Below are positions 62,839 to 64,000 of a stretch of 64,000 nt of DNA, in pieces (position 1 is the first letter of the stretch; every line of letters begins with the position of its first letter). The translations under genes were made by a program, and so were the position numbers. This stretch comes from Bacillota bacterium. Lineage in GTDB: Bacteria; Bacillota; Clostridia; Acetivibrionales; DSM-1351. Under the pieces are notes generated by a model. The model was given only the letters and a program-made list of their open reading frames with translations. It ran no database searches and was not told where the DNA came from. Location of the stretch: contig JAEWAX010000133.1 of assembly GCA_023391425.1 (NCBI GenBank), positions 80,734-144,733 of the forward strand, given 5' to 3'.

Positions 62839-64000
62839 CTACCTCCCCCCACCCTTCCCCATATATCTAAACTTATATTCAGGTATCTCAAATACTACAT
62901 GCAGCCTCTTTGAACCAATCATCACCAGCGCATTGCCTCGTTTTTTACTTGCCAATAATTCCTCCTCAGCCTCAGTTAAGTTATATAGTTCCTTTGTTTC
63001 AGCAAGGTTCTTGCCATCACACCCCATGAGTATTTTGAAGCATGGTATATCCAGCAGTGCCTGTCCATATAACTTAATTTGAGGGTCAAGGAAATCCACT
63101 ACGCTATGTGAAATAATTGCAATTCCAGCCTCATACTTTCTAGCCCTTTTTGCCACATTTCTAAGAAATACAAGCGATTGAGGTACATTTGGGTCGATCA
63201 TCAAATAGCATTCATCTGCTATCAGCAGCACTCGTTCTGTTCTATTCTTGGACATCTGCTCCCAGCACCATCCTAAGATATTAAAATATTGAGTTCTCTT
63301 CACATTGTCTGAAGTATTCTGCAAATCATGGGTATCCAAACAAATGCAATTTGTATTGGCCTGCAGGTTGCTACGGCCATTCCATAAAAAGCTATCGCTG
63401 CCTTGTGCAATATCCTTTAGTAGATAAACTAGATCTCCATAAACATTTTGCTCATTGTCTCTAATGTTCTGTCCCTTTTGAGTTGCCTTTTTCTCAATGA
63501 GTGCATACAAATCTGAGAATATTGGAAAGTCGTCATTGATCAGCGTTGAAACATCCGTTGACCATGTTATATTAAAGTTTTTATACAACTCTATAAGGCA
63601 CTCCTTGAGAATAGCCTTATGCATGTCAGTAAGGCTTGGGAGGTATAAACTAAAGAATATCTCTAGGTTCTTTATGTGCAAAGCTAAATCTGGAAGTTTA
63701 TTTTCATCTCCTTGTGGCAGCATGTTTTCTTCATTCTTGTACAGCTTATTTACCTCATCCTCTTCATCAATTGGGGCTGGGCGTATTTGCAATGGATTAA
63801 TCATTCCTCCTTTACCGCCACCAGCATTAATCCAGTCCCCACTGAGAGCCTCAGTCAGCTCTCGGTACTCGCGCTCAGGATCAATAAATATAACCTTTGT
63901 GCCTTTCATATATTCAGACAATGCAATATGCTTGACAGCCGTACTTTTGCCCACTCCCGGAATTCCCATCAGCACGAAATTGCTATTCGTTCTATCCCCA
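62839..64000 (-). CDS. VirB4/TraE-like conjugation ATPase, C-terminal part (5' end beyond window)
   Basis: At least 386 residues. The frame is open through the window edge, reading GDRTNSNFVLMGIPGVGKST with Walker A. FIDPEREYRELTEALSGDWI and NAGGGKGGMINPLQIRP follow, as in VirB4-family ATPases. Walker B is VLLIADECYLMI and a VVDFLDPQIKLYGQALLD segment ends the motor domain. These ATPases drive type IV secretion, so the element carries or carried a conjugation channel. It is the most upstream gene visible of this module. Confidence 0.88.
   Translation of the reverse strand, partial: GDRTNSNFVLMGIPGVGKSTAVKHIALSEYMKGTKVIFIDPEREYRELTEALSGDWINAGGGKGGMINPLQIRPAPIDEEDEVNKLYKNEENMLPQGDENKLPDLALHIKNLEIFFSLYLPSLTDMHKAILKECLIELYKNFNITWSTDVSTLINDDFPIFSDLYALIEKKATQKGQNIRDNEQNVYGDLVYLLKDIAQGSDSFLWNGRSNLQANTNCICLDTHDLQNTSDNVKRTQYFNILGWCWEQMSKNRTERVLLIADECYLMIDPNVPQSLVFLRNVAKRARKYEAGIAIISHSVVDFLDPQIKLYGQALLDIPCFKILMGCDGKNLAETKELYNLTEAEEELLASKKRGNALVMIGSKRLHVVFEIPEYKFRYMGKGGGR

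Overview
The window comes from a low-GC, spore-forming, nitrogen-fixing anaerobic Firmicute. A Clostridium/Ruminiclostridium-type genome fits best: AT-rich DNA, strong GGAGG ribosome sites, a clostridial nif operon with fused nifN-B and split nifV, and a split sigK gene. No rRNA or tRNA gene was recognised.

Region 1 (1-6.6 kb). A MocR-type regulator (partial) faces a PLP-dependent decarboxylase and a PhzF-like enzyme across a palindromic divergent promoter. A convergent AEC-family permease follows, which ends early at an in-frame amber codon. Next is a three-gene operon of an SPFH/zinc-ribbon protein and two membrane proteins.

Region 2 (6.8-23.6 kb). This is the nitrogen-fixation island, transcribed right to left: nifH, nifI1, nifI2, nifD, nifK, nifE, nifN-B, a frameshifted [2Fe-2S] ferredoxin gene, nifV-omega, nifV-alpha, then modA, modB and modC. 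Together they supply nitrogenase, its ammonium switch-off proteins, FeMo-cofactor assembly, homocitrate and molybdate. The nifH transcript begins with a structured leader ending in an intrinsic terminator, so attenuation is likely. Divergent from nifH are an AnfO-like gene with its own terminated leader, a 268-bp MITE-like element with a 7-bp target duplication, and a frameshifted unknown gene.

Region 3 (23.6-33.3 kb). A sugar ABC importer operon (ATPase, permease, binding protein) with a zinc polyol dehydrogenase and a ROK repressor, then a Pr6Pr-like membrane protein and a secreted NlpC/P60 cell-wall hydrolase.

Region 4 (33.2-64 kb). The C-terminal part of sporulation sigma-K abuts a SpoIVCA-like large serine recombinase, which marks one end of a skin element interrupting sigK. 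The N-terminal part of sigK is not seen, so the element, or a nest of elements, probably runs past the right edge (over 30 kb). Its cargo includes a tight six-gene operon with two different PD-(D/E)XK nucleases and four unrecognised proteins, a two-component system, a soluble/4-TM protein pair, a MORC-like ATPase/Z1/PD-(D/E)XK/AIPR operon convergent with a C5 DNA methyltransferase, and a conjugation-type module (VirB4-like ATPase, M23 peptidase, ParA/TadZ-like ATPase). Phage and gene remnants lie between them.

Several broken genes are repaired by adding one base to a homopolymer. Sequence error should be excluded before these are called pseudogenes.
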